Of a DNA stretch of 64,000 bases, positions 46,178-55,100 are shown piece by piece. Origin of the DNA: Flavobacterium sp. YO12. Lineage in GTDB: Bacteria > Bacteroidota > Bacteroidia > Flavobacteriales > Flavobacteriaceae. The stretch lies in NCBI RefSeq assembly GCF_004119495.1, contig NZ_NRQU01000001.1, forward strand, positions 1 through 64,000, read 5' to 3'. The stretch's first letter is position 1; each line of letters opens with the position of its first letter. The translations under genes were made by a program, and so were the position numbers. The notes beneath the pieces were generated by a model. That model was not told the DNA's origin and ran no database searches. It saw only the letters and a list, made by a program, of their open reading frames with translations.

Positions 46178-46251
46178 GGCCTCGTGGCGCAACTGAATAG
46201 CGCATCTGATTACGGCTCAGAAGGTTACTGGTTTGAATCCAGTCGAGGTCA
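46178..46251 (+). tRNA. tRNA-Arg (anticodon ACG)
   Basis: The 74 bases fold as a complete cloverleaf. The acceptor stem ggcctcg pairs with cgaggtc (one G-U pair), the D stem is gcgc/gcgc, the anticodon stem is tctga/tcaga with loop ttacggc, and the T stem is actgg/ccagt. The anticodon is at 46,212-46,214 and reads CGU. The discriminator base is A and CCA is not encoded, as usual in this phylum. The 3' half is shared with the end of the serine recombinase gene on the other strand, so this gene is the likely insertion site of the element to its right. Confidence 0.95.
46217..46251. other. Probable left attachment region in the tRNA 3' half
   Basis: The recombinase gene ends inside the tRNA, with its stop codon on the 3' side of the anticodon stem (46,217-46,219, minus strand). 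Element DNA begins no later than the end of the tRNA. The exact crossover cannot be set without the other end of the element, where a short copy of this sequence would be expected. Confidence 0.5.
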
Positions 46252-47767
46252 CTACTCGGGACAAAAGAAAAATATCATCTTTTGTCCCGTTTTTTTTTGC
46301 CCGTAATCTATTATTTACCAGATAGATACACTTGAACATTTCGTTGACCCTAGCGGTTTGGATTTTATTATTTTGAAATGTGAAATTTTCAGGAAAAATT
46401 AAACCGATTATCTCTCTGGAATCCACTAAAGACCCGTCACCAAAGGCCTCGCCGAGCTTAATTAGGTTTTGCAGTCCTGTGTTCATTAAAGATTCAATAT
46501 TAGCTCGGTCTTCATCCACATTTCCAATCTCATTTTCAAGCCTGCTGATCTCAGCATTGTATTCTGACTTCATTAAATGATAGTCATCGGCATCTATCTT
46601 CTCGGTAACCAGCAGGTTTCTAGCAACAGCCAGTTTTTTTTCGTAAACCCCAATCTGCTCCAAGGATTTCTTTTTCTCATTTATAACCAATCCTGTATGT
46701 TCCCTGTATGCTTCAAGCAAAACTGCACTGTATAATTTTCTTACTTCGGCCAAAGGCTTATACTTATTTAAATTCCCTTTAAAAACACTATTGGCCAGTT
46801 CGGAATTTACCCTCCATTTACATACTTTATCGCAGTGGTAATAGTAGTAATCTCTGCTTCTGCCCCTGCACTTGCTGCCTCCCAATTTCTGCCCGCATTC
46901 AGGGCAGATAAAAAATCCCCTGAGGGGAAAATTCTCAATTGTTTTGATTTTTGGCCTGTATGTCCTTGCTTTACTGTTAAGAATATCCTGAACTTTATAG
47001 AACAGATCTTGGCTGATTATTGCATCATGCTGCCCTTTAACAAGCCTTTCCTCCTCATCACGATACTTCGGAACTAGTATCATTCCGCAGTATAGCGGAT
47101 TTCTTACAATCAGCCACAAGTTATTCTTCGAAATTCCCAAACCTTTTTCTTTTGCAGTCTGATAGATCGATTCAGTGCTAAAGATATTTTTTGCGATCTG
47201 TTCATATACCCAAACTACGTTTGCAGCTTTTTCCGGCACAATTGCAATATACTTTTTTCCATCCTCAGTTACTTTGTTTGCATACCCATACGGAGCCATT
47301 CCCATATGCCTGCCCTCTTTTTTTCCCCTTCTTAGACCCTGAAACGTATTTAATGCCCTTCGGTCGTTTTCAACCTCAGGCGCAGCGAGATAAAACGCGA
47401 GCATCATTTTGTTTTCCGGAACGCTTAAATCTAACGGCTGTTCAATTGCCTGCGGTTCGACTCCCAAAACCCTTAATTGATTTATCATCTGATAGGCATC
47501 GCCTGCATTTCGGCTGAACCTGTCCCACTTCATAAAAAGAACCAGGCTTATTTTGTTTTTGTGCTTTTTGATGTCGGCAAGAAATTTTTTCCATTGCGGC
47601 CTGTTGAAAGTTTTTGCGGAATGGTCTTCGTAAATCACATTGCGTATCTGAATTCTGTTGATCCCACAGTACTTTCTCAGCATCTCTTCCTGATTGCGCT
47701 GAGAGAAGCCTTTCTCAGCCTGCTCATCAGTGCTTACCCTGATATACAAATCTGCTATCTTACTCAT
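46217..47767 (-). CDS. Large serine recombinase
   Basis: A 516-residue site-specific recombinase. The resolvase domain (about 1-150) has YIRVSTDEQ with nucleophile Ser12. The recombinase domain (about 160-280) includes NTFQGLRRGKKEGRHMGMAPYGY. A zinc ribbon with CPECGQKLGG...C lies near 293-330, and a coiled coil (about 355-430, KKSLEQIGVYEKKL) is as in phage-type serine integrases. The last dozen codons (VVTSTGFKPVTF) are the reverse strand of the tRNA-Arg gene, and those before them come from the terminator hairpin, so the C-terminus was formed by the insertion site. It very likely moves the element that begins here. Confidence 0.9.
   Translation of the reverse strand: MSKIADLYIRVSTDEQAEKGFSQRNQEEMLRKYCGINRIQIRNVIYEDHSAKTFNRPQWKKFLADIKKHKNKISLVLFMKWDRFSRNAGDAYQMINQLRVLGVEPQAIEQPLDLSVPENKMMLAFYLAAPEVENDRRALNTFQGLRRGKKEGRHMGMAPYGYANKVTEDGKKYIAIVPEKAANVVWVYEQIAKNIFSTESIYQTAKEKGLGISKNNLWLIVRNPLYCGMILVPKYRDEEERLVKGQHDAIISQDLFYKVQDILNSKARTYRPKIKTIENFPLRGFFICPECGQKLGGSKCRGRSRDYYYYHCDKVCKWRVNSELANSVFKGNLNKYKPLAEVRKLYSAVLLEAYREHTGLVINEKKKSLEQIGVYEKKLAVARNLLVTEKIDADDYHLMKSEYNAEISRLENEIGNVDEDRANIESLMNTGLQNLIKLGEAFGDGSLVDSREIIGLIFPENFTFQNNKIQTARVNEMFKCIYLVNNRLRAKKNGTKDDIFLLSRVVTSTGFKPVTF
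46257..46298 (+). terminator. Terminator of tRNA-Arg, inside the recombinase reading frame
   Basis: cgggacaaaaga (46,257-46,268) pairs perfectly with tcttttgtcccg (46,278-46,289), followed by nine T bases. It is a strong factor-independent terminator just 5 bases past the tRNA, overlapping the last codons of the recombinase on the opposite strand. Confidence 0.9.
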
Positions 47768-47934
47768 TCTGTTTTATTTAAATGTTTCAACACCGCGATA
47801 TTAGCAATTTTTCTCAAGAAATACAAGATTTCTTCAGCCTGTTCAAAAGTCACCTCCAAGCCTTCAGATTTAAGCATTTGTAGTGCTTTTTCTGTTGTTA
47901 TTCTAGAATCATTATAATCTCTTTCATTCTCCAT
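47764..47934 (-). CDS. 56-residue protein coupled to the serine recombinase
   Basis: This short frame starts at ATG 47,934 and its TGA stop overlaps the recombinase ATG by 4 bases (ATGA), so the two are translationally coupled. The product is acidic at the start (MENERDYND) and then helical: ITTEKALQMLKSEGLEVTFEQAEEIL is followed by YFLRKIANIAVLKHLNK. The segment 'G-x-x-V-T-x-E-x-A-x-x-I-L-x-F-L-x-K-I-A-N-I-A' resembles small proteins I have seen next to recombinases in Bacteroidota elements. It could be a direction factor or accessory DNA-binding protein; that is a guess. Confidence 0.75.
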   Translation of the reverse strand: MENERDYNDSRITTEKALQMLKSEGLEVTFEQAEEILYFLRKIANIAVLKHLNKTE

Positions 47935-48213
47935 TTTCTTACTGCTATTTAGTTTAAACTATACCAAAAAGAAATTTAAGCTAAAGATTTTAACTTTGTA
48001 AAGTGTGACTTCCTATGACCTTGCAAGGAGAGCCATGTCTCTTTTCCTGAGAAAGTAAAAAATGTACCAACGTATAATTTTCTTGACTATTTTGATAGGT
48101 TGATTTCACTACAAAATTACTAAGCCTTTAATTGCCATTTCAACATTAAATCCTCATGGCTTCCCGTCTATTTTTTTTCCAAAAGCCCGTATGCTTCTGT
48201 CTTATTTCAGGAG

Positions 48214-48221
48214 CAAAGGTA
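48214..48221 (-). promoter_or_regulatory. Possible minus-strand -7 box for the recombinase pair
   Basis: TACCTTTG on the minus strand (48,221-48,214) fits TAnnTTTG and points toward the 56-residue gene and recombinase, with a leader of about 270 bases. A plus-strand box, TAACTTTG, also lies at 47,991-47,998. Neither has a good -33 partner. Confidence 0.3.
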
Positions 48222-48238
48222 TCTCCGTGTTCTTAACC

Positions 48239-48320
48239 CAGAAGCAAGGCCATGTCCTGCGGATTTGATATAAAATCTCCACCCGTGCGGGTCGTATTTT
48301 TCATCAAAGCCTTGCTTCTG
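48239..48320 (+). other. Structured element ahead of the ssb-PRTRC genes
   Basis: cagaagcaaggc (48,239-48,250) pairs perfectly with gccttgcttctg (48,309-48,320), enclosing two smaller stems: gattt/aaatc (48,262-48,277) and acccg/cgggt (48,281-48,292). I have the impression that similar sequence precedes such modules in other Bacteroidota plasmids and elements. It could be a leader RNA or a DNA site such as an origin. The rest of the gap 47,935-48,504 holds no gene I can support. Confidence 0.5.
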
Positions 48321-48504
48321 CTAAACACTAACCTTTTTATGCTCATGAAACAAAACATAGCATACACCGGCTCTTTAAACGAATAAAAAAAATGTCAGCA
48401 ATGAGAAATAAAATATTGAAAGCGGAAAATGAAACAAAACAGCTCCACCTCGTCATTGCCGAATAAATAAAATTTAAAAAAATAATCCTTAAAAATTAGA
48501 AATC

Positions 48505-48897
48505 ATGAACATCATCGGAAGATTAACAAAAGACGCAGAGGTAAGAACATTGTCAGGAAACAGACAGGTCGTGAATTTTTCAATAGCAACCAACGAGAGC
48601 TACAGAAGCAAGGAGGGCGAACGTGTGGAACAGACCACCTACTTCGACTGCGCCTACTGGATTAGCCCGAAGGTAGCGGACATCCTGACCAAAGGCACGC
48701 TTGTAGAACTGTCAGGCAGGGTAAGCGCAAGAGCGTGGAAAGGAAGCGACGGGGAACTGCACGCAGGTCTGAATTTCAACACCTCGCAGATTAAACTGCA
48801 CGGAGGAGTAAAAAAAGCGCAGACCGCGGAAACGACAACGCAGACCCAAAGCAGTAAACCTACGGTGCAGGAGCCTGAGGAAGACCTTCCATTTTAA
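48505..48897 (+). CDS. ssb: Single-stranded DNA-binding protein (element-borne)
   Basis: A 130-residue SSB. The OB fold is at 1-105, with NIIGRLTKDAEVRTLSGNRQVVNFSIATNE and TYFDCAYWI. A short linker rich in T and Q follows, and the acidic tip EEDLPF binds partner proteins. It would coat single strands during transfer or replication of the element. Codon use is more G+C-rich than in the chromosome to the left. It opens the SSB-DUF932-PRTRC gene run. Confidence 0.92.
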   Translation: MNIIGRLTKDAEVRTLSGNRQVVNFSIATNESYRSKEGERVEQTTYFDCAYWISPKVADILTKGTLVELSGRVSARAWKGSDGELHAGLNFNTSQIKLHGGVKKAQTAETTTQTQSSKPTVQEPEEDLPF

Positions 48898-48943
48898 GGC
48901 GCACATAGGAATTAATATCAAGTTTAACTTTAAAACAATTATC

Positions 48944-50017
48944 ATGGCACACAATATCAATTACAACAGCAGCACAGGAAATTATTCATTTTTCAGCGTA
49001 AAGCAGAAAGCATGGCACAATCTCGGAAAGACTGTGCAGGACTATCCGACAAGCGCAGAAGCCATAAGACACGCCCAATTGGATTACGAGGTCGCCAAAA
49101 CGCCTTTATACACCAAAGCCTTGGCAAAGGAGGAAATGCAGGACGGTACTGTGACGGCATGCGCAGAACTGCACGTTCCCGATTATTTTTCCACCATCCG
49201 CACCGACAGCAATACGGTTTTGGGTGTAGTCGGCAAAGACTACCATATCGTACAGAACCGTGAGGCGTTCAGCTTCTTTGACGCCATAGTCGGCGGTGGC
49301 GAAGGCATCCTGTATGAAACCGCAGGGGCTTTGGGCAAAGGGGAACGCATCTTCATTACAGCCAAGCTTCCCGACTACATCAGGGTCGGCAGCGGGGATG
49401 ATGTGACTGAAAAATATATTTTCCTGACCACCTCCCACGATGGAAGCGGAAGCATTACAGCAGCCTTCACTCCCATCCGAATCGTATGCCAAAACACCCT
49501 TAACGCCTCGCTCCGCAACATGAGCAACGTGGTGCGCATCCGACACACTTCGGGAGCAAAACAGCGCCTTGATGATGCGCACAAGGTCATGGGACTGGCA
49601 AACACACTGAGCAGTCAGCTGCAGGACATCTTCAACCATTGGGCTAAAGTAAAAGTTAAGGATTCAGAGGTCAAAAAGCTGATTCAGTTGGCATTATGCC
49701 CGAACAGGGAAACTCTGGAAATGCTTAAAACTGGCGCAGATGATGCCGTGTCCGCCATTTTCAGAAACACCGTGGAAGATGCTTTTGCCTATGCCATGGC
49801 AAGCGACACCCAACAGATGGAAACCACAAAAGGCACGCTCTACGGTGCTTATAATGCCGTGACGGGATATTATCAGAACGTGCGCACCTACAAGGACGAT
49901 GAAGCCAAACTGCAGTCCATCGTGATGGGCGGAACGGCACAGCTGAAATCGCAGAAAGCCTTCGAACTATGCACCTCTTTTGCCGTGGACGGCGATAAGG
50001 CGCTGATGCTGAATTAA
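48944..50017 (+). CDS. DUF932 phage/plasmid-like protein
   Basis: A 357-residue protein of the DUF932 family (phage/plasmid-like TIGR03299 group). HNLGKTVQDYPTSAEAIRHAQLDYEV is the typical opening, followed by VVGKDYHIVQNREAFSFFDAIV and TPIRIVCQNTLNASL. These proteins are frequent on conjugative plasmids and phages but have no proven activity. It lies between ssb and the PRTRC genes, its usual place in Bacteroidota elements. Confidence 0.87.
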   Translation: MAHNINYNSSTGNYSFFSVKQKAWHNLGKTVQDYPTSAEAIRHAQLDYEVAKTPLYTKALAKEEMQDGTVTACAELHVPDYFSTIRTDSNTVLGVVGKDYHIVQNREAFSFFDAIVGGGEGILYETAGALGKGERIFITAKLPDYIRVGSGDDVTEKYIFLTTSHDGSGSITAAFTPIRIVCQNTLNASLRNMSNVVRIRHTSGAKQRLDDAHKVMGLANTLSSQLQDIFNHWAKVKVKDSEVKKLIQLALCPNRETLEMLKTGADDAVSAIFRNTVEDAFAYAMASDTQQMETTKGTLYGAYNAVTGYYQNVRTYKDDEAKLQSIVMGGTAQLKSQKAFELCTSFAVDGDKALMLN

Positions 50018-50107
50018 AAAAAGATGGGCGACTGCCTGCAAAGCGGTCGCCTTACAGTTTCTCAATATGTGAAGCCGACAAAATACGGACATTAAAAATC
50101 TACAGCC

Positions 50108-50761
50108 ATGAACAGCAATTTTTTCAATCAGATAAGACAGATGGACATTGCAGGGGATCTGCACCTGACCATCGCAAAATCGACTGACGGCATCCTTGTC
50201 GTATCGGTCATGCTCCAAAACGAAGCCTGCGGGGACAATGCTAAAAACATCATCCCCCCGCTCAACCTGAGGGGAACAGCAGAGGAACTCGACAGCGGTT
50301 TCTTTCAGACCATCACCGCCCCGATGCAGAGCGCTTCGGGACTGATGACCGATATGGAATCCTTTATGAAACAATTGGAGCAGGCAAAAAAGCATTCTGC
50401 AAAGGAGAAGGAAAAAGCCGATGCGGAGAAAAAACAGCACCAAGCAAAAGACAAAAAGTTCAGCGATGCAATGGCAAAGGCGGAGGAACTGGAAAAACAG
50501 GGTAGATTCCGTGAGGCATGGATGAAAGTTCCCGAAGCGGCGGAATTTCCCGACAAAGCCGACGAGATACGCAGAAAGAGAACCTCCCTGTCCGACAGGT
50601 TCTCCACTCCAAGCCTCTTCGAGGCTGAGCAGGAAAAGCCCGAACCGCCCAAAGAGGCGCTCTATCCCGAACATGCCGAGATTCATCCCGATGAGGAAAT
50701 GTCCTTTGAGGAGCAGGATTATGAACAGGAAGAGGAAGAACAAGACGAATACGAATACTAA
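50108..50761 (+). CDS. PRTRC system protein E
   Basis: A 217-residue protein. FFNQIRQMDIAGDLHLTIAKSTDGILVVSVML and IIPPLNLRGTAEELDSGFFQTI are the conserved PRTRC_E opening. A lysine/glutamate-rich coiled coil spans about 85-130, and the C-terminal 40 residues are highly acidic. PRTRC (ParB-related, ThiF-related) cassettes are found on plasmids and integrated elements; their function is not established. PRTRC C begins 12 bases after the stop. Confidence 0.85.
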   Translation: MNSNFFNQIRQMDIAGDLHLTIAKSTDGILVVSVMLQNEACGDNAKNIIPPLNLRGTAEELDSGFFQTITAPMQSASGLMTDMESFMKQLEQAKKHSAKEKEKADAEKKQHQAKDKKFSDAMAKAEELEKQGRFREAWMKVPEAAEFPDKADEIRRKRTSLSDRFSTPSLFEAEQEKPEPPKEALYPEHAEIHPDEEMSFEEQDYEQEEEEQDEYEY

Positions 50762-50773
50762 AAATAGAGCGAT

Positions 50774-50992
50774 ATGTTACTAGCAACACACTTACAGCGG
50801 GTTTTCATAATCATCGAAAAGGGACAGCAGATAAGGCTGAGCGACCCCGAACCTAGATGGAGCGTCGAGGCGGTGCTGAATTTCTACGCCCCGACCTACC
50901 CTATCCTGACGACCTCCAAAATTTCAGCGCCAGTCATTAAGGACGACATGGTCGAATACCGATTCGAAACCGTAATGGGAACTAAAGGATAA
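50774..50992 (+). CDS. PRTRC system protein C
   Basis: A 72-residue protein. LLATHLQRVFIIIEKGQQIRLSDPEPRWSVEAVLNFYAPTYPIL, given here in part as LSDPEPRWSVEAVLNFY, is the conserved PRTRC_C core, and VIKDDMVEYRFET closes it. It is small, beta-rich and of unknown function, always next to PRTRC E. Spacing to both neighbours is tight, indicating one transcript. Confidence 0.87.
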   Translation: MLLATHLQRVFIIIEKGQQIRLSDPEPRWSVEAVLNFYAPTYPILTTSKISAPVIKDDMVEYRFETVMGTKG

Positions 50993-51007
50993 CTAAATTT
51001 CAATGAC

Positions 51008-52162
51008 ATGGATTATGCAAAAAAACATCATAGCAGGCACAATCAGCCCGCCACAACGCAAAAGGCAGATGCTTCTGCACCAACAGCTCGGCAGTTTTAT
51101 GGCTTGGATGCACAGACCAAAAGATGCGGGGGAAATTCAGAAAGACAGAGCAAAATCAGTCCCAGTCCAAATGCTTCCGATAATTTTCTGAGAGCATCAT
51201 TCCTGCCCAAACTGGAGCAGTTCCAAACCTCACAGCCCCGCATGGAACTCAGCAAAATGCAGTCGCAGTTCTACAAATCCCTTGTGCATCTCACAAGCCA
51301 TTACGGCATCACATCCATGCAGACCGACTGTTTCGAGTATCCGTACAATTTTGCACTCTCGCTGTGGGATGCGGAGCGCAGACTGAAAAAGCAGTACGCG
51401 CCCTGCCCCGAAATCAGTCTGATGCAGGAAGGGGCGGAAACCTGCCTTGTCAGCGAGGAGACCCACGATACAGGCACGACCCTGTATTACATACCCGTCG
51501 AACCGCTGTATTGGATGAGCCACGATGCGAGGTACACAAAAAATGCAAAACTGCTTTATAGCGTGTTTTCCTACCTCTACCATATCACGGACGTCCCCTA
51601 CCACAGACATCAGGACAGTTATCTCTACTGGATGTATGAAATGCACAGGGAATGGACGGAGCAGGACGAGGAAGACGAACAGAGAGAACGCTTTTTGCAT
51701 GAGTTCGACAGGGCGGAGCTTGTCGGAGACTATATCGAAAAAAAGATATTCAACCCCGTTAACCTGACGTATTTTGAACACCGTCTGCTCGCCTTCAAAT
51801 GCCGTGATGCATTCGACAGGGAATGCCTTTCAGCTGCACAAAAAGCGCACAGGCTGTTCAGTGACTATCCAAACGAACGAATTTTTCGAAACGCCCCCGC
51901 CTGCTCTGAGGACGGGCAGGACGAAGAAGAAAGCGAAAGCATCCCGATGCACAAATACATTTCCTTTATTTCGCATACCAAAGGATGGCTCTATGAAACC
52001 CTTGAACAGAGCATCAACAATGAGTTCAACGAATACAGCCAAATGCATGAGCCGACCATCTTCAAAAGATTCGACGATAGTGCCGACACGCACCAAAGCC
52101 TGGATTTCGAGCGCAGGTTTTTTTCGCTTTTGGATGACCTGTGCGAACTATGCGATGGTTAA
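51008..52162 (+). CDS. PRTRC-associated protein, probably PRTRC F
   Basis: A 384-residue protein placed where PRTRC F normally follows C. It has a low-complexity N-terminus, then an alpha/beta region with FLRASFLPKLEQF, TSHYGITSMQTDCFEYPYNFALSLWDAERRL, TGTTLYYIPVEPLYWM and a highly acidic stretch (EQDEEDEQRE). The assignment to F rests mainly on order and size. Its last 101 bases overlap the 3' end of the large NTPase gene on the other strand. The next PRTRC genes (B, A, ThiF) are missing. Confidence 0.65.
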   Translation: MDYAKKHHSRHNQPATTQKADASAPTARQFYGLDAQTKRCGGNSERQSKISPSPNASDNFLRASFLPKLEQFQTSQPRMELSKMQSQFYKSLVHLTSHYGITSMQTDCFEYPYNFALSLWDAERRLKKQYAPCPEISLMQEGAETCLVSEETHDTGTTLYYIPVEPLYWMSHDARYTKNAKLLYSVFSYLYHITDVPYHRHQDSYLYWMYEMHREWTEQDEEDEQRERFLHEFDRAELVGDYIEKKIFNPVNLTYFEHRLLAFKCRDAFDRECLSAAQKAHRLFSDYPNERIFRNAPACSEDGQDEEESESIPMHKYISFISHTKGWLYETLEQSINNEFNEYSQMHEPTIFKRFDDSADTHQSLDFERRFFSLLDDLCELCDG

Positions 52163-55100
52163 AAAGAAAGGCTTTATCAAAAATAAACATCTTAGCCGTT
52201 AAAATCTTATGGCTTAAATAACTCCATAAAATCCAGAAATTTGCCGCTTTGGACTCATCATTTAAAAACTGGTTTACCACTTCCTCCAGGCACTTAACGG
52301 TAAATTCATATTTTTTATTGGAATACAAGATTTTTACGCCATCTGCATAGGCCCAGTCAATTAATGCTTTAAAGTTCTCAATTGCAGTATCCTCAGGCTG
52401 GCTGAGTAAAAACAGTGCAAATTTTTCTTGAAAAAACTGCTGCAGGGTATGATGGATCGTGTCGTCATATGGATCGGAATCTTTTGCAAAGGTTTCAAAA
52501 ATGAAATTCAAGACATTCTTGAAATAGTCCCGAAGAATTTTGAGTTCTGTTTCAGCCGGCACCAGTTTTAAAGCTTCGAAAAGCCAGTCGCCTGCATTTG
52601 ACTGATATTCAGGAATTGCAATCTGCACTGGGGTTTCCTCTTCAGCGACCCTATTCATAATGGCATCAATAGCGGCGCTGTATTGTTTAAGGGCATCGTT
52701 GTATTTGATATGCCCCGCAATGCGGCCTTTGGGTTTATAATGGGGATTTATTTTTAACCTTATTCTATAATGCGCTGTTTTTATAATGGAAAATAAATTT
52801 CTTTTATAAGATTTATATCCGCTTAAATGCTCCAGCCTGTGCTTAAGGTGCGAGAATTTTGAATACTCCACAATGCAGAAGATGCAGTTTAATACAAAAC
52901 CGGGATCATGCTTCCATAGGTAGCTGTTAATTGACGCTCTCAGGGAATTGTGCTCGGATCTCTGATGAAAATGCGTTAAGTAATAAAGAATATTCTGCTT
53001 GTACAACCTCTTTTGCGTCTCATCCGACTTGAGCATCAAAATTGGAACAACAGAAAAGGCAGCTTCTGTTTCATACACCGTGTATTTGGAATTCGTAAAA
53101 TCCATTAGCCTATTTTCGAAAAGTTCGTATTTAAAGAGCTCGTTTACTTTTGTTTCACACCATTCTCTTTCTGCTGCGCTTAATGACCTATAGAAATCCC
53201 TGATTCCCATTGCAGCCACCAGCACGGGCTGGTTATGCCTCTTGGAGATGTTTTTATTATCCTGGGCATCCACAGAGATTTTGTGGAACTCCGACCATTT
53301 TTCATAACTGTCCTCTTCCACGGTTTCATGCTTAAATTTCTGCATGCACCAGTATGCTGCATAAGAAACGGTATGGTTCTCTTCCTGCTTCGTCTTATTT
53401 TCCTCGACAACCTTTTGCAAGTCATCCTCCAGTTGTGTTTCTAACAGATAGCCGTTTTCAACTTCCTTTACTATTCTTAATTTTCTGCGGTCTATCCGGG
53501 CAAGTGCAAAACGCCAGTTTTGGTCTGTCGGGTTTTCCAGATTAAAATTATCTATGATCCCAAAGATTTCGGTTTGAAACTCGCCAAGGCTAAGGTTCAT
53601 AACCAGATCTTCAATGCTTTTGCTTCTATGCTTTAGTGTTTGGAAATTCTGCAGCTGCAGGTGGCGCAGCTGGCGGTGCTTTTTATAGCTCAGAGGACTG
53701 TAGGCTTCTGATTCTTTAAGGCACCTGTGGAAATCCAGATGATAAATCTCCCTTATTTTCAGTAAAGGAAAAATTCTTCTTCCGGCAAGATCCATATGCT
53801 CATTAGCGACACTTATAAGCACTGCCGACCCCATGACGCTGTTGCATCTGGTTAAAAAAGCCTCAAAGGTGTAGTCCCAGGAAGCCTTTAAAAATTTAGT
53901 GTACTGGTCATGCTTGTTCTCTTTTATATCCCGGCCGATCTGCAGCAGATAGCACTCGGCTGCCATTAGGCAGGATTTCAGAACATCGGGCGAATTAAAA
54001 TAGGTTCCCCTGAACATCATCCATAATGAAGGGCTGGCATGCTGTTTAATCTCTCTTCCGTCGTCCATTATAACAGTTATCTGCGAACGGTGGTCGGCAG
54101 GATGCAGAAATTCATTGTCCCGGCCGAAATCGGACTTGATATAGGAATCGGCAGCGTGATTAAATAGCTTCACTAAAAAATCTACAGTTGCAAAGGGAGA
54201 ATACAGCAGAAGGTTCAATATAGGCGTTTCATAAGGGCTTCCAGGTGAATAATGCCTTTCTGTGCTCCTTCTGAAGCCGAAATCCTGCTCGCTGTGCATC
54301 ATCGACCGGTGGTACGGCCCCAGAATGGACTGCCTCTTCATTTCTGCAATCTGCTCAGGAGTCGGCGGATAATAAAACCATTTGCTTTCTGCAATTTCAA
54401 GGACAAGTTCAGGATAATTTTTGCATATTTTCTGCCCTTCGTACCCGTCAAGGGCATACTCTAAAATCTTGTCATACAGATTGCCGATTTCAAAATCAGC
54501 ATCCCTGTTTTTATTTCTAAACGCATCCTCTATTAATGATTTCAATTCATCTTTGACAAAGTCAGACAGACGGAAAAGCATTAATATTCCATTTTCAAGA
54601 TTCTCAGTTTTAGCCCTTCCCTGGCCAGATGGGACACCTGATGTAAAATTACTGTAAAACCATATTAAAATTTTAGCCGCATGCTCGGCCTCGGCAGGAA
54701 ACGATCCGTTTTTTTTCAGGCCTTTCTCCCACTGCAGCAGCATTGATAGTATCAATCTCATCTGTGGCTGCAGCAGATTCAGGTTTAAGAAAATAAATTC
54801 AATGAGATTGGCCCATACTTCACCGTAGGGAACCAGATTGATATTGTGATATACCTGAGTCCTTTTGTCCACATCCAATGCGTTCAGGAGGGAAAAATCC
54901 GGCTTCTGGCACGAAACCCGAACTAAAAAAATTATCCTTATGAAATATTTAAACTGATCTAAAAATAGAAAATCCTTGTTTTCCCGCAGAAAATCACTGC
55001 TGTAATGCGACTGCATGACAGCAACTAATATTTCATCCTTCCAGTAGTTTTGGATTGCCGAATCGTTGAGGGTTGATTTTACGAGCTGGCCTGCAGATCC

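Noticed and set aside
46257..46289. The hairpin as an att core palindrome for the recombinase
   Set aside because: It is followed by nine T bases directly after the tRNA and is best explained as the tRNA terminator.
48392..48466. A 24-codon frame before ssb (MSAMRNKILKAENETK...)
   Set aside because: Too short and without conserved features that I can judge. It could be a leader peptide or the tail of a deleted gene, but there is no support.
49106..49639. 177-codon minus-strand frame inside the DUF932 gene
   Set aside because: It lies fully within a well-supported gene on the other strand and has no family resemblance; similar shadows occur all along the G+C-rich element genes.
49967..50743. 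258-codon minus-strand frame opposite PRTRC E
   Set aside because: It is a leucine/phenylalanine-rich mirror of the glutamate/lysine-rich coiled coil of PRTRC E, not a gene.
51774..52202. 142-codon plus-strand frame overlapping the end of the PRTRC F-like gene
   Set aside because: Its composition (many S, T, R and K runs) is that of an off-frame reading. The overlapping frame from 51,008 has a balanced composition and fits the cluster order.
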